Source: Guillardia theta CCMP2712
Taxonomy: Eukaryota; Cryptophyceae; Pyrenomonadales; Geminigeraceae
Length of the DNA stretch: 37,001 nucleotides
Assembly (NCBI RefSeq): GCF_000315625.1
Contig: NW_005434655.1
Coordinates: forward strand, 68,622 to 105,622
Direction: 5' to 3'
Of the stretch, positions 13,624-23,346 are shown one piece after another. Position numbers and translations under genes: made by a program. Position 1 is the first letter of the stretch, and the number at the start of each line of letters is the position of its first letter. Below the pieces are notes generated by a model, which saw nothing but the letters and a program-made list of their open reading frames with translations, was not told the origin of the DNA and did not search any database.

Positions 13624-16600
13624 ATGGCGATGGCGACTTGGAAGGCTACTTCAGGTCGCTAGAGGGCGCGCCATGCTGTCTCGAGACTCCTGATGCTTGA
13701 CTTGCCCACAGCAGGAAGAGAGATGATCGTTCTCCTGCTCCTCATGGGGTGATTCCTCACCCCCCCTCCTTGCCACTGCTCACTGCTATGGATTATGTTT
13801 GCAGGTTGCAGACGGCCCGGGCGTTAGAGCTGGCGTCCTCGACCTCTCTAGCGGCAGCTCAGAGTCCGTCATTGACCATGTTTGTTGTCATGGCTGACTT
13901 GCTCTCTTCAGCGATGTCGGCGATACAGTCCGGACTTCATAAGTACGCTATCGGTCCTTGCCTTGTTGTTTGATCCAATCTAGGGCATTCTCGGTGCTGC
14001 CATCCATACCCGCACCATGGGTAAAGAGCGATCTCTCATCTCCTGATCGCCATGGTTTTCGTGCTTCAACATGATCGTGACGATGCAGATGGTGGTGGCC
14101 ATGGTCGTCGAGTTTGCCTCGGACATCCAGTGGTACAAACGAATGACTTCCCTTCTGTGGCAGACTATACTCGGTGAACCTCGCGCTGGAAGAGTGTGCA
14201 GGAGGAGGCTGAGGGATGGTGTCTCCAATGGCAGGACGCGGGAAAGAAGCTCGATGCAGCCTCTGCGACGAGGTAGTCAACCACATCCTTGACTTCGGCG
14301 ATACCAAGGTCAATCGCGTGGGATGAGGAGGATGATATGTTGCTGAAACGTACCGGGTGGCAGGAGGCACTGGAGGACAACGGTAGAGGAGTTGGACGTG
14401 CTGTGAACAAGGTTGATCCAGTTGTCCTCAGGATTCTGCGAGGACCTGTGTCCTTTCAAGTTCCGCAGATGTGTGGACATGTGTGAGAAGGTTAAGATTG
14501 TTTGGATGCCCCCCCCCCCCCCCCCCCTATCTCAGTCGTCATACTGTACAGCTGATCAAGTCCATCACAACGAGCTCCAAGTTTCCCTGTGAGGTGAGAG
14601 AGCGCGCATCAGATGAGAGACGTTCAGAGGTGTTAGCCAACACGTGCAGGCTATCGGAGCGTGCCCCGAGCTCGACGAGTTTGGGGAGGAGATCCAGTGC
14701 AAATATCAGGAATGATGCTTCCTCCCATGCTCCTGCTGCTCGCTGACGGCATCATCGCAGATGGGATCAGGTTGCACACCATCGCACATGTGCAAGCTCA
14801 AAGCTCGATGTGCGGCCTTCCTTTACTCCTTCCATGCTGTCTGAACGCTGCTCCTGAACAGTACCGATGCCGAGGTGCGAGCTCAAGGACGGGTACAAGC
14901 AGGCGATCCGAGACTCTCTCTGCCTCTCGCACAACTGATGCTCCTCCAGTGGAAGAAGTACAAGATGGTTCTGTTCGAGAACGTGGGTGCCCTGGCAGAG
15001 GCTGTCAAGAAATTGCCCAAGGCAGGACGATCGTCATTGAATCGCTAGGCCAAGAGACCTGACGCCTTGTTTGTGACATTCAGTGCGGAGAGGAAGGAGC
15101 TTCTGAAGTCTTCTGCGTGAACGAAGCAACTGGTTTCAGCCTGATCTGCGAATATCTCGGATACTTCCTGGTGAGGTGAGCTGCTGCTGGGGACTGTGTT
15201 AACCCTGTCGAGCCAAGGTGTTTGTCGTTGGATCCTTCAACTCCATTCGTGCCATCGAGACCAAGGGCGGAGACGACGACAGACAATGGTGGGTGAGAGA
15301 CGTGCTGCTTGTCGAGTCATCGCCTGTGTCGCCAGGCTGACGTTCTGGGTGATCTACTTCATCTTCTCAATGGTGGAGAGATTCTCTTCGGTTCTTCTGT
15401 CCCGCCTGCCCGTCTACTATGAAGTGAAGGTGACGGGAGGCTGGAGGCGAGAGCGTGCTGTAAGAGTCTTCCTCAGCTTCTGCTCGTCATCTGGCTGTTT
15501 CCTCCCTTCTACGGGGCAAGATGGTGTTACGTGACAATCCATCGGTGGGGAGAGGAGCAGAGCGTAGGTGATTGACTTGGTCTGCCAGCACGTTCTCCAC
15601 CCTTCGCAATCATTGGCTGATAAGATATGCGTTATCCTCTATGCTCGTTCGCTTCTATGGCATGTCGAAGGTTCGTGAGGGAGAAGTGGGGAGGAAGAGG
15701 AGACGATGTAGGAGGGGAGGAGGGGAGGAGGAGGAGGAGGAGGAGGAGGAGGAGGAGGAGGAGGCAGTCAAAGGAGAAATTGGGGTTGAGATTACCAAAG
15801 TGATGATCGCGAGTTGTGCAGGAAGAAGTTGTCATCTGGTTGGGACAGCAAAAATCGGTTGAATGATTTGAATCTCTTTGACACGTTCGGGGGTGACGTT
15901 GTTGCAGGAAACGGCCATCGAGTATGTTCTTCGTAGCAGGCAGGTGTTGGAGCTAGGAGAGATCGAGCGAGAACTGCTCTAATCCTAGAGAGCAGGAGGT
16001 CAAGGATCAGCTGCTAGTTCAGTCCTTTGTTGAGAACGCTCTTGACAAGGCAAGCAAGGACGACAGGTGGGGCTAAGCTGGATCCAACGAGCTTGACGTT
16101 GGCGCAAGGTTTGATTCAAGGGTCCTGTCAGAGTTTGAAGGCTTGAAGAACGCATACCCGTCGTATTGGGCAAGTCAGTCTGCCGACGAAGATAACTTGT
16201 TGATTCTCCTTCTCCCCAGGGTTTTTCCTTTGCTCAGGTCTTGAGCACGGCCTCGTCCTCCAAGGTGAAGCGCGGGAGGTGCTGGAAGGAACTGACCTGC
16301 TGGTAGTTTGAAGCAGTCGTTGCCCCTGAAGTCTCGGCCTTGCTGCCGTCTCCTCCCCACTATGACATTCGTGCAGATCGCAGCAACAATCGAAGCTCGG
16401 CAGCCCGTGAAGAGCAGCCAGGACAAGGAGGCGGCGGAAAAGTACCTGGAGGACCTGAAGAGAGGTGGCGAGAGTGACGGGGAAGCTTCGAGTGAGGCGA
16501 TGCCTGGCAGTGATCAGAGTGGAGAGAAGCATCGGCGAGGCCCTCGACCTCGCGCATGAGACGGTCAGGTCAAGACGTCAGCATGAGGAGCTCTGACTTG

Positions 16601-17542
16601 CCTCCACAGGTCATCTCTAGAGCCAAGAAGATGATGGAGTCGAAGATCCAAGAGCTCTCCCTGCTCCCAGATTCTCCGTGCACTGAGGAGGTCAGGACTT
16701 GGCTGGCTGGAGCAAGTTGAAACTCAAACCTTCTGCAAGTTTGTCTTGTCGCAACTCGAGAAGGAGCCTGACTTCAATCGATACCTCGTCCTCCAGCGAC
16801 GATGGAGAGGTCTTCCTCCTGCTCCTTCTCCTGCTCCTTCTCCTGCTCCTTCTCCTTCTCCTTCTCCTGCTCCTTCTCCTGCTCCTCCTCTCACATCTCC
16901 TCACTCAGCCTGGTGCATCAAGCAGCTTACTTTCTGGTAGATCTTGAAGTTCGCTTCCTGGAGGTGGAGCTGCTGGATGTAAATAATCCCCCCCCCCCTT
17001 CTCTCCTCTCCTTCTCCTGTTCACCATCTCTCTCAGGGTAAAAACTTCCCTCGGATGGATTCCACCGCCTTTGGAGGATACGCTGATCCATATGTCAAGG
17101 TACGTCTCCCTCCTCCCTGCCTCTCCATCCCAACCACACCTCTCCTCCGCCCTCCTCCCTTTCTGTTTCCTTCTCGTCCGTCGCCGCTCCCCATCGTGGT
17201 CCTCCCAGCAAAACTTCACTGTGTTCTCCCCTCCTCTGTCAAGTTTCGTGGGCATTCCTCTGAACTGCCTTCCTGCGTCTTTCAGCTCACCCTGAGGAAC
17301 GAATATCCTCTGGACGAGGGAGGAGTAGGGAGGAGTGGGCTGCTGAAGGTGAGCGTTCCCCGAGCTGTCCTGCTCTTCCAGCTGAAGGAATTGGGGGGAG
17401 GCGTTGAAGAATCAGTTCCCACAAGACGAGGAGGAACGACAGCAGCTGCTCCGTGACTCATGGTAAATGATTTTCAACTCCCTGATTACTACTCCTCATC
17501 GCCTGACGACTTCAATCCCCCCTCAATGCTCCTTCTCTTGCT

Positions 17543-17608
<66 letters not shown>

Positions 17609-18564
17609 CCTGCGCCTTTCCTCCCCCCCCCCCCCCCTTTCGGCCCTCCGCAATTGCCTCTCCTCCTTCCACAGCTGGACATCAAGACCCGTGGAGTCAG
17701 CGACGTGCTGGAAGGCGAGAGGCGAGTCTTGGCTGACCATGAAGCTTGTGACCTGACGGGACGGCTCAGACCCAGTCTGGAATCAGAGGATGGAGATTAC
17801 CCTGGTCTCGGGCTCGGTACCTGCCCTTGCTGCCCATGTCGGAAGAGGTGAAAGTGGACCTGGCAGGTGGACTACGAGGGGATCTGGTGCAACGTCGCTG
17901 CTCCCTTCCACGTCCTTTGCGTGGAGGTAGGGGGGCATCCAGACTGTTGTAGCGATCTCAGCAGTTGTCCAGGTGTGGGATCGGGACTTTCCGAGGTTCC
18001 TCAATGGCGAGAGGATCGCATCCTTGGAGGTCCTGCGCGCGTCCTCCCGTCCGCACCTCCTACTTCCCCCTTCCTCTCAACGTTTTCCTCCCTCCTCCCT
18101 CCTCCCTCCTCCCCCCTCCTCCCTCCTCCCTCCTCCCTCCTCCCTCCTCCCTCCTCCCTCCTCCCTCCTCCCTCCTCCCTCCTCCCTCCTCCCTCCTCCT
18201 TCATCTTCTGCTTCTTGCGTGACCTGTCCACTGTCGGCCTCAGATCCCGCTGGCGAGACTGATGGATGGGCGTTCGCACATGCACTGCATTTCCTTTCCA
18301 TGGTAGCCGATCCTCGTCCTACTCGTCCTCGTCCCGGCATCCTTCTCCTCCTCCTTCTCCTCCTCCTTCTCCTCCTCCTCCTCCCGGAGTCGTTCCTCTC
18401 CTTCTCCATGACTGACTGTCACCTCAAGGCCAGAGAGCGCTCGGCATCACAGCGAGGTACCTGAGGCCCTCGTTCCTCTCTGAACTCCGAAGCAGCTGAG
18501 AGTCTTTGAGCAGAGCAATGACGACAAGGGCACCATCTCCATCAAACTCCAATGGATCAGCTAA
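13624..18564 (+). CDS. Saposin-like / HVA22-REEP (TB2/DP1) / C2 domain membrane protein, many exons
   Basis: Predicted ER-type membrane protein; boundaries of some exons are unresolved. N-terminal exons 13624-13654, 13715-13748, 13805-13942, 13984-14020 and 14089- give a hydrophobic start with MIVLLLLMG. Exons 14255-14308, 14364-14382, 14432-14490, 14552-14588 and 14630-14696 encode a Cys-rich segment (CSLCDEVVNHILDF, then FCEDLCPFKFRRC with C-x10-C) resembling saposin-B spacing. Exons 15084-15170, 15218-15288, 15336-15429 and 15477-15563 encode an HVA22/REEP domain: VGSFNSIRAIETKGGDDDRQ, then WLTFWVIYFIFSMVE, LPVYYEVK, LLLVIWLFPPFYGARW. Helical exons follow (15822-15857, 15908-15943, 15996-16066, 16377-16464, 16511-16563, 16610-16690). 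Then a C2 domain: VELLDGKNFPRMDSTAFGGY and ADPYVK (to 17099), LTLRNEYPLDEGG (17286-17348), FHVLCVEVWDRDFPRF (17867-17926 and 17973-18029), IPLARLMDG (18244-18302), ending GTISIKLQWIS-stop. HVA22/REEP proteins shape ER tubules and C2 domains bind phospholipid, often with calcium, so membrane shaping or tethering is inferred. Confidence 0.75.
14508..14527 (+). repeat. Intronic poly-C run
   Basis: Uninterrupted run of C in the intron before exon 14552. Two more C-runs lie in introns of the same gene near 16988-16998 and 17625-17637. Confidence 0.9.
15717..15766 (+). repeat. (GAG)n in a 258-nt intron
   Basis: GAG triplets inside the intron placed at 15564-15821, after the HVA22-type domain. It is one of the few intronic tracts here with purines on the sense strand. 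Confidence 0.85.
16803..16898 (+). repeat. Intronic (CTCCTTCTCCTG)n repeat
   Basis: Interrupted 12-bp/6-bp pyrimidine-rich tandem repeat between the last helical exon and the C2 domain exons. Confidence 0.85.
17528..17638 (+). repeat. (CTCCTG)n hexamer array plus poly-C
   Basis: About a dozen CTCCTG/CTGCTC hexamers, then a poly-C run, in an intron inside the C2-coding part. Translation in one frame gives an artificial poly-Leu stretch. Confidence 0.9.
18078..18200 (+). repeat. (CTCCCTC)n heptamer array
   Basis: Long heptanucleotide array with sense-strand pyrimidines in the intron 18030-18243. A second CTCCTT tract follows near 18343-18384 in the next intron. Confidence 0.9.
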
Positions 18565-19866
18565 GAGCTGACGAGAGCATCTGATCGGGTAGCCGGGCCG
18601 CAATGACTCCCCGGAGGCTCAGTTGGCAGGGCCGGGGTGATCACTCAGTAGCTCCGAGTATCACTCGGATGATGATGATCAGCCGACTATCATGGCAAGT
18701 GACTAGTAGATGTACGGTCTTTGATCGAATCAATGAAACTTGAATGGGCGTCATATGATAGTATCGGGCACCCAACTTGAAGCGCGTGCCCGTGGCCACA
18801 GTGATCCGATATGACAACTTGACTCGCTGATTTCCAACCTGAGATAGTCTCAGGACTATCTCATGGGCCGCCGCCCCGGCCCTGACTCTTTTTATTGACT
18901 GAAAAAGAAGGGGCAAACCGGAGTAAACAAAGGAGGCGGAGGATAAACCCTACAAACCCGCCTCAATAAAATACTAGGAAACGAAGGAGGCAGCGAATGC
19001 CCTGACTCAGTAGTACGGTCCGTCAGCGGGACCGGACCGCACTGGAGCTGGCCTGGTACGTAGAAACGTTATTGACAGTTACAAGGGGTTTTGCCTGTTT
19101 TTTTATTAAATCATTTTTAAAAAGTATTTAGTTTTAAGTTCTCTCTCTGGTAATACGATGTGTACAATGTTCAGAAAATCAACTCTAAAAACAAAATCTT
19201 AAAATACAATTAGTATGATGACATGCCAACCCAGAGGTCTTAGCATTTTGTATGAAAATAGGTATCAAATCTATGGTCACCTAGGACTTCAGCATGTATC
19301 AGAAGTGTACTAGGAAAAATATCAGCTGATAGAGATTTTTCGTACGAGGTCATAGGAAATTGATAGATACCGTAGAGGTCGCGGTGAAATGCAAAGACGA
19401 TGTTGGGATGGGGTAGGATAACAATATTGTCATGTTGAGGAGAGAGGGAGAGCGACGAGAGGTGTTGTGATGCTAGAAGAGGCACCTTGGAGACTGTAAT
19501 GTAAGACTTGGTTCCTGGAGCGTTGATGAGAGGTGTTGCCCGATCACAGATGGTCCGATGATGATTTGGTAGGATATGTTGGGTGGAGAAAGTATGTCAC
19601 GTGGAATGCGATTCTGGATGTGCTGAGTTCTCAACAATGGAAGAGATAGTTTGAAATCATGTTATGAGCAAGAGGCGATTTTGTGCCAGAGATAGTAGTG
19701 AGGAAAATGAATACCGAAAAGGCTGTTTGTCTGAATCTAGATAACACGTTTACCTGTAATGGGGATGCTCCATGGGAAAACGAATTGAGTTTTTCTTCAG
19801 GTTAATGTTCATGCAGAAAGAACAGCGCGAAACACGAACGGTGTATGCTCTGATACAATAGGTCAA
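18565..19866. other. Intergenic, GC-rich then AT-rich
   Basis: About 18590-18640 and 18860-19060 carry GC-rich palindromic words (GGACCGGACC, GGGCCGCCGCCCCGGCCC); 19080-19860 is AT-rich. One unassigned minus-strand frame lies at 19240-19596 (separate entry). Otherwise nothing recognisable. Confidence 0.5.
19240..19596 (-). other. Unassigned open frame in AT-rich DNA
   Basis: The minus strand is open for about 119 codons between stops; the only convenient ATG (19485) leaves 81 aa. Composition is mixed and not low-complexity, with segments such as GTKSYITVSKVPLLA and IVFAFHRDLYGIYQFP. The alternating hydrophobic pattern before an LYGI motif vaguely recalls the pre-integrase region of copia-type polyproteins, but I could not confirm any catalytic motif. 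It may be a transposon remnant, an orphan exon or chance. Confidence 0.2.
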
Positions 19867-20877
19867 ATGGATTCATCTAGTTTGTTGTCTGCGCTCAGCT
19901 CAAGCTGTAAAAGGGTTAGAGCGGCCTGTGCGATTGCTCCGGATCAGGGCGAGCATGTTGAAGACGAGGGCTCCTGCGGGCTGCTGGACATTCAAGAAGA
20001 TCTCATAGTGGTCATCATGCGACACGCCGATGCGAGGGCGTACGGACGGCTCAGTGCATCATGCAAGGAGCTGCAACGCAGATGCGAGCTTCACCAGGCT
20101 GTGCTGTTCCGGCACTACCTCATGTCGAGCTTCGACGTTCTCTTCGGAGAGACGGAGGTCTGCTGGGACTCTGGGTACGCGCTGGTAAAGATCGCGATCC
20201 CCTCCCTCACCCTCGTCATGGAGATCCGAGGGAAGTCATGTGCCGTGAGCTGCGACGGGTACAGGAAGGAGCTCACGGCGACGCAACGGCCGTGGGACGG
20301 GGACACGGGCTCGATACAAGAGATGATGTTTGGCTTCGTGGGCAAGAAGTCGTGCAGTTACAAGCAAGCATTCAGGGAGTGCGTGAGCATGCGCACTAGC
20401 TCGAGCTTCACCGAGCTGAAGAACGATCTAGACTCCTTCTCCTCGCAGACCCGCGCGCTCATCAGGACGATCCATGGCCTGCGCGGTCAGTCGCGGGAGA
20501 TCTCCGTCTCTCTCCAGAAGTGCGAGGCCCGTAAGAAGAGGAGCGAGCAGCTCGAGCTCCTGGAGCGGGCTCGCCAAAGGTCTGGCGGGCAGGAGTGGGA
20601 ACCGAGCGCAGTGAGGTGGGCTCAGAGGGCCCGAGCGGAGGGTGCGGGCCCGGAGGCCAGTGCTCTTGGCTCGTCTGAGTCACGGAGGGTCTGCGAGAGC
20701 CCGGCGGAGACAGCGAGCTACATGAAGCACCTCCGAGGGAGGTTGGCAGAGGTGAGGAAGAAACTCAAGGAGCGGCTGCAGGACGTGAGTAAGGTCCAAC
20801 AAGAGATGGCGTCTCGCAGGCTGGGCCTCAAAGACTGTGAACGGAAGCTCAAGATCCTTCAGGACGTCGCTGCCTGA
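19867..20877 (+). CDS. F-box-like coiled-coil protein
   Basis: Single-exon ORF of 336 aa with strong third-position G/C bias, starting at ATG 19867 and ending TGA 20875-20877. Residues about 38-75 (LLDIQEDLIVVIMRHADARA, then YGRLSASCKELQRRC) follow F-box spacing: a leading L-D-I-x-x-D-L, hydrophobic helix, then a 'Lxx-xSCKxL' segment. F-boxes bind Skp1 in SCF ubiquitin ligases. The middle (about 80-165) is globular with no family I recognise. Residues about 180-335 are highly charged with leucines at heptad-like intervals (ELKNDLDSFSSQTRALIRTI; VRKKLKERLQDVSKVQQEM), suggesting one or two coiled coils. No substrate-binding repeats are present, so the target is unknown. The F-box call is motif-level inference. 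Confidence 0.75.
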   Translation: MDSSSLLSALSSSCKRVRAACAIAPDQGEHVEDEGSCGLLDIQEDLIVVIMRHADARAYGRLSASCKELQRRCELHQAVLFRHYLMSSFDVLFGETEVCWDSGYALVKIAIPSLTLVMEIRGKSCAVSCDGYRKELTATQRPWDGDTGSIQEMMFGFVGKKSCSYKQAFRECVSMRTSSSFTELKNDLDSFSSQTRALIRTIHGLRGQSREISVSLQKCEARKKRSEQLELLERARQRSGGQEWEPSAVRWAQRARAEGAGPEASALGSSESRRVCESPAETASYMKHLRGRLAEVRKKLKERLQDVSKVQQEMASRRLGLKDCERKLKILQDVAA

Positions 20878-21375
20878 TCCCCCTCCTCTCCGTCCTGCCC
20901 AGTTGTAATCTTTTAGCATCGCGATGGGCGTCGAAACGTCCTCCCGACATATTGCTTATGTCGATAGCTGCCGTGCTCCTTGGTTGCTTCGCTTCGTTGC
21001 CTTGGACAGGGCTCGCGCATGATGAGGACCTCGACACTAACCCCTTACTCAGCTCATTTCTTGTTATTGTTTGCAGTACAAACTTTCCCCTGATCAGAAA
21101 TTGGCCTCAACAACTTTCCTCGTGCTCTTCACCTGCCAGGCGGCAGTTGCCCGGCGGCCAGTGAGCTTGATGCTCCTGGTGGATCAGCCATGTCGCTGCT
21201 ATGACGGTCGGATCTCTGCCATTGCCGCCCCCCGGCGCTGCTGCCCCCGCTGCTGCCTGTCACAGTGCGGTATGAGTCGAGGAATTTATTCCATGGCTAC
21301 CAGTAGTGACAGGGACCGGGGTGGTATGAGTACATTGTGAGGGTGGGGTGGTAAGACCGGTCAGTTGGGGGAACA
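20878..21375 (+). other. Intergenic; possible small signal-peptide ORF
   Basis: Between the F-box-like and Kelch genes. A 68-70 codon frame (20952 or 20958 to 21164) begins with a signal-peptide-like sequence (MSIAAVLLGCFASLPW, TGLAHDEDLD). A TTGTTTGCAG acceptor-like site near 21068-21078 leads into another open, Cys-rich frame to 21340. No donor is obvious, so a two-exon small secreted protein is speculative. GGGTGGGGTGG near 21342 resembles the C-rich promoter words seen elsewhere. Confidence 0.25.
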
Positions 21376-23183
21376 ATGCTGCGGAGGGAGGAGCGGCGGA
21401 TGCTGGATAGCCTCAGCAAGAGGTGGAACATGGAGGAGGAGAAGTTCCTGATCAAGAGACAAGCTCCTCCTCCTCTCCCTCTCACTCGATCTGAGAGTCT
21501 GCAGAGGTCCTCTGGTCCGATCCTGAGACTGAGGAGGCAGCAGGATGCGGGGGATGCTGGGAGTGGAGGACAAGGGAAGATTCAACGACCCTCGGTGCTG
21601 AATGAGTACATGGCATTCGCAAAGAACAGGATGGAGAGGCTCAAGGCCTCTGCTCCTGTCCGTCCCTTCCCCTCCTTGCTCGCCGAACAGAGCGCGATCG
21701 AGTTCATGCAGACGTCACAGTGGCAAGAATCACGGAAGAACCCTTACGCGGATGTGGAGGATGCGATCAAGAGGAAGAAGTCGCGATGGAGGACGAGGAG
21801 GATCGTGAACATGGAGCTGAAGAAAAGTTTACCGACCTGCCCTACATCGACCAGGATGACGCTCACATCGTGACAAGGAAAGCTCGACGGCTGCGACTGG
21901 CCATGAGCGAGTTCGGGATGTTGAAGAAGGCGATGATGATACAAGAGGGGATGGAGAGCGCAGAGAACCTGGCAGGTGGGAAGAACAAGAACGACAGGAT
22001 GAAGAACATGTCAGAGATGCTCTACAACGCACACGCGGCATGGAAGAAGCTGCAGATGAAGGTGACGAGGGCTGCTGGCACGGCAGAGGAGGGCGAGGAG
22101 GCGGTGAAGCCCAGCGCAAGGAGGGGCCACACGCTGACGCTGGTCAACTCAGCGTACGCGCTGCTGATCGGAGGGTCATCGGGGAGAGGCAGCAAGTACT
22201 GCAACGCCATGATGAAACTGAACCTGGTGGACTTGTGCTGGGAGAAGGTCGATTGCTTCGGCACGAAGCCACCGGCTCGCTCCTACCACACAGCCCTGCT
22301 GTCGGACCAGGTGAAGGTCATTGTGTTCGGGGGGACAGGGAAGCAGGGCAACCTCAACGACTGCTACGAGCTCAACGTGTTGGAGATGCGTTGGAGCATC
22401 CTCTTCCAGAGCGGCGACGTCCGTCCCTCGCCAAGGCACGGCCACACCATGACACAGACGTCGCAGGAAGAGGTGGCGATCCTCTTCGGTGGAGCAGGAG
22501 CAGGCTTCTTCAACGACCTCTTCCTCTTCGACTGCAGGACGGGACGGTGGTCGCTGCCTCCTCAGCATGGCGCCCCCCCGGCCCCCCGCGCCTTCCACTC
22601 GACCTGCGCGCTGGACCGCAACAACCGCATGTTCATCTTCGGAGGGCAGAACGGCTCCGCCAACTTCAACGACATGTACGATTTCGACATGGAGACGATG
22701 ACTTGGACTTTCGTGCAGACGACCGGCATCCTCCCCTCCCCCCGGTGGGGCCACAGCGCGGTGGTGCAGGGGATGGATACGATGATCGTGTTCGGAGGGG
22801 CAGGTGATCAGTTCTTCAACGACGTCTTCCTTTACAACCTCTTTGGATCCTCCTGGAAGTTCGCCCATGGCCCAGGTGAGGCCCCTGCTGGGAGGTGGGG
22901 CCATTCTTGCATCATGCACGGGGAGTCTGCGGCCCTGTACATCTTCGGAGGGTGCAGCAAGCACGCGGCCTCTGAAGATGACACCTTCCAGTTCAACCTG
23001 CTGATGATGCAGGTGGACGAGACGGCCAGGCAGCGAACTTCGTCCAGGAAGGTGCTCGATGGGCTGCAGTCTCCGGATACAGAGCACTCCTCGGCGTCAG
23101 CTCAAGTCCAGCTGCATGCAGACTGGACAAAGATGCACGCGGACAACGAGAGGAGATGGTCGGCAAGATCGAGAGTTCCTTAG
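21376..23183 (+). CDS. Kelch-repeat beta-propeller protein
   Basis: Six Kelch motifs predict a six-bladed propeller used for protein binding. The N-terminal part starts at ATG 21376 (MLRREERRMLDSLSKRWNME) and is basic/helical. The C-terminal frame runs to the stop at 23181-23183. Repeat starts visible in order: RRGHTLTLVN, ARSYHTALLS, PRHGHTMTQT, PRAFHSTCAL, PRWGHSAVVQ, GRWGHSCIMH; each is followed by a hydrophobic strand and GG (LLIGGSSG, VIVFGGTG, AILFGGAG, MFIFGGQN, MIVFGGAG, LYIFGGCS). The two frames differ by one base between about 21750 and 21835. A GT-AG intron at 21761-21834 (74 nt, purine-rich, no pyrimidine tract) would join them as 577 aa, but a frameshift is equally possible. The tail after repeat 6 is polar and unassigned. 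Neighbouring ubiquitin-linked F-box-like genes may be coincidental. Confidence 0.88.
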
Positions 23184-23346
23184 AAGAATAATGGGGCGGG
23201 GAGGAAAAGCAGGGAGAGGGAGTGGGGGGAGAGGGCGGAGGATAGAGAATCATGGATCCAGAGCGTCTCTTAGAGACGATGGTCCATTGTAGAATACAAG
23301 ATGCGACATGAAGTCGTTGACCGCAACTTCCACCTGCTCCCGAATG

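Noticed and set aside
17460-17756. Poly-Leu membrane protein
   Set aside because: The leucines come from the CTCCTG array in an intron of the HVA22-C2 gene.
22176-23087. 303-codon ORF antisense to the Kelch gene
   Set aside because: Lies wholly opposite well-supported Kelch repeats; a product of high third-position GC.
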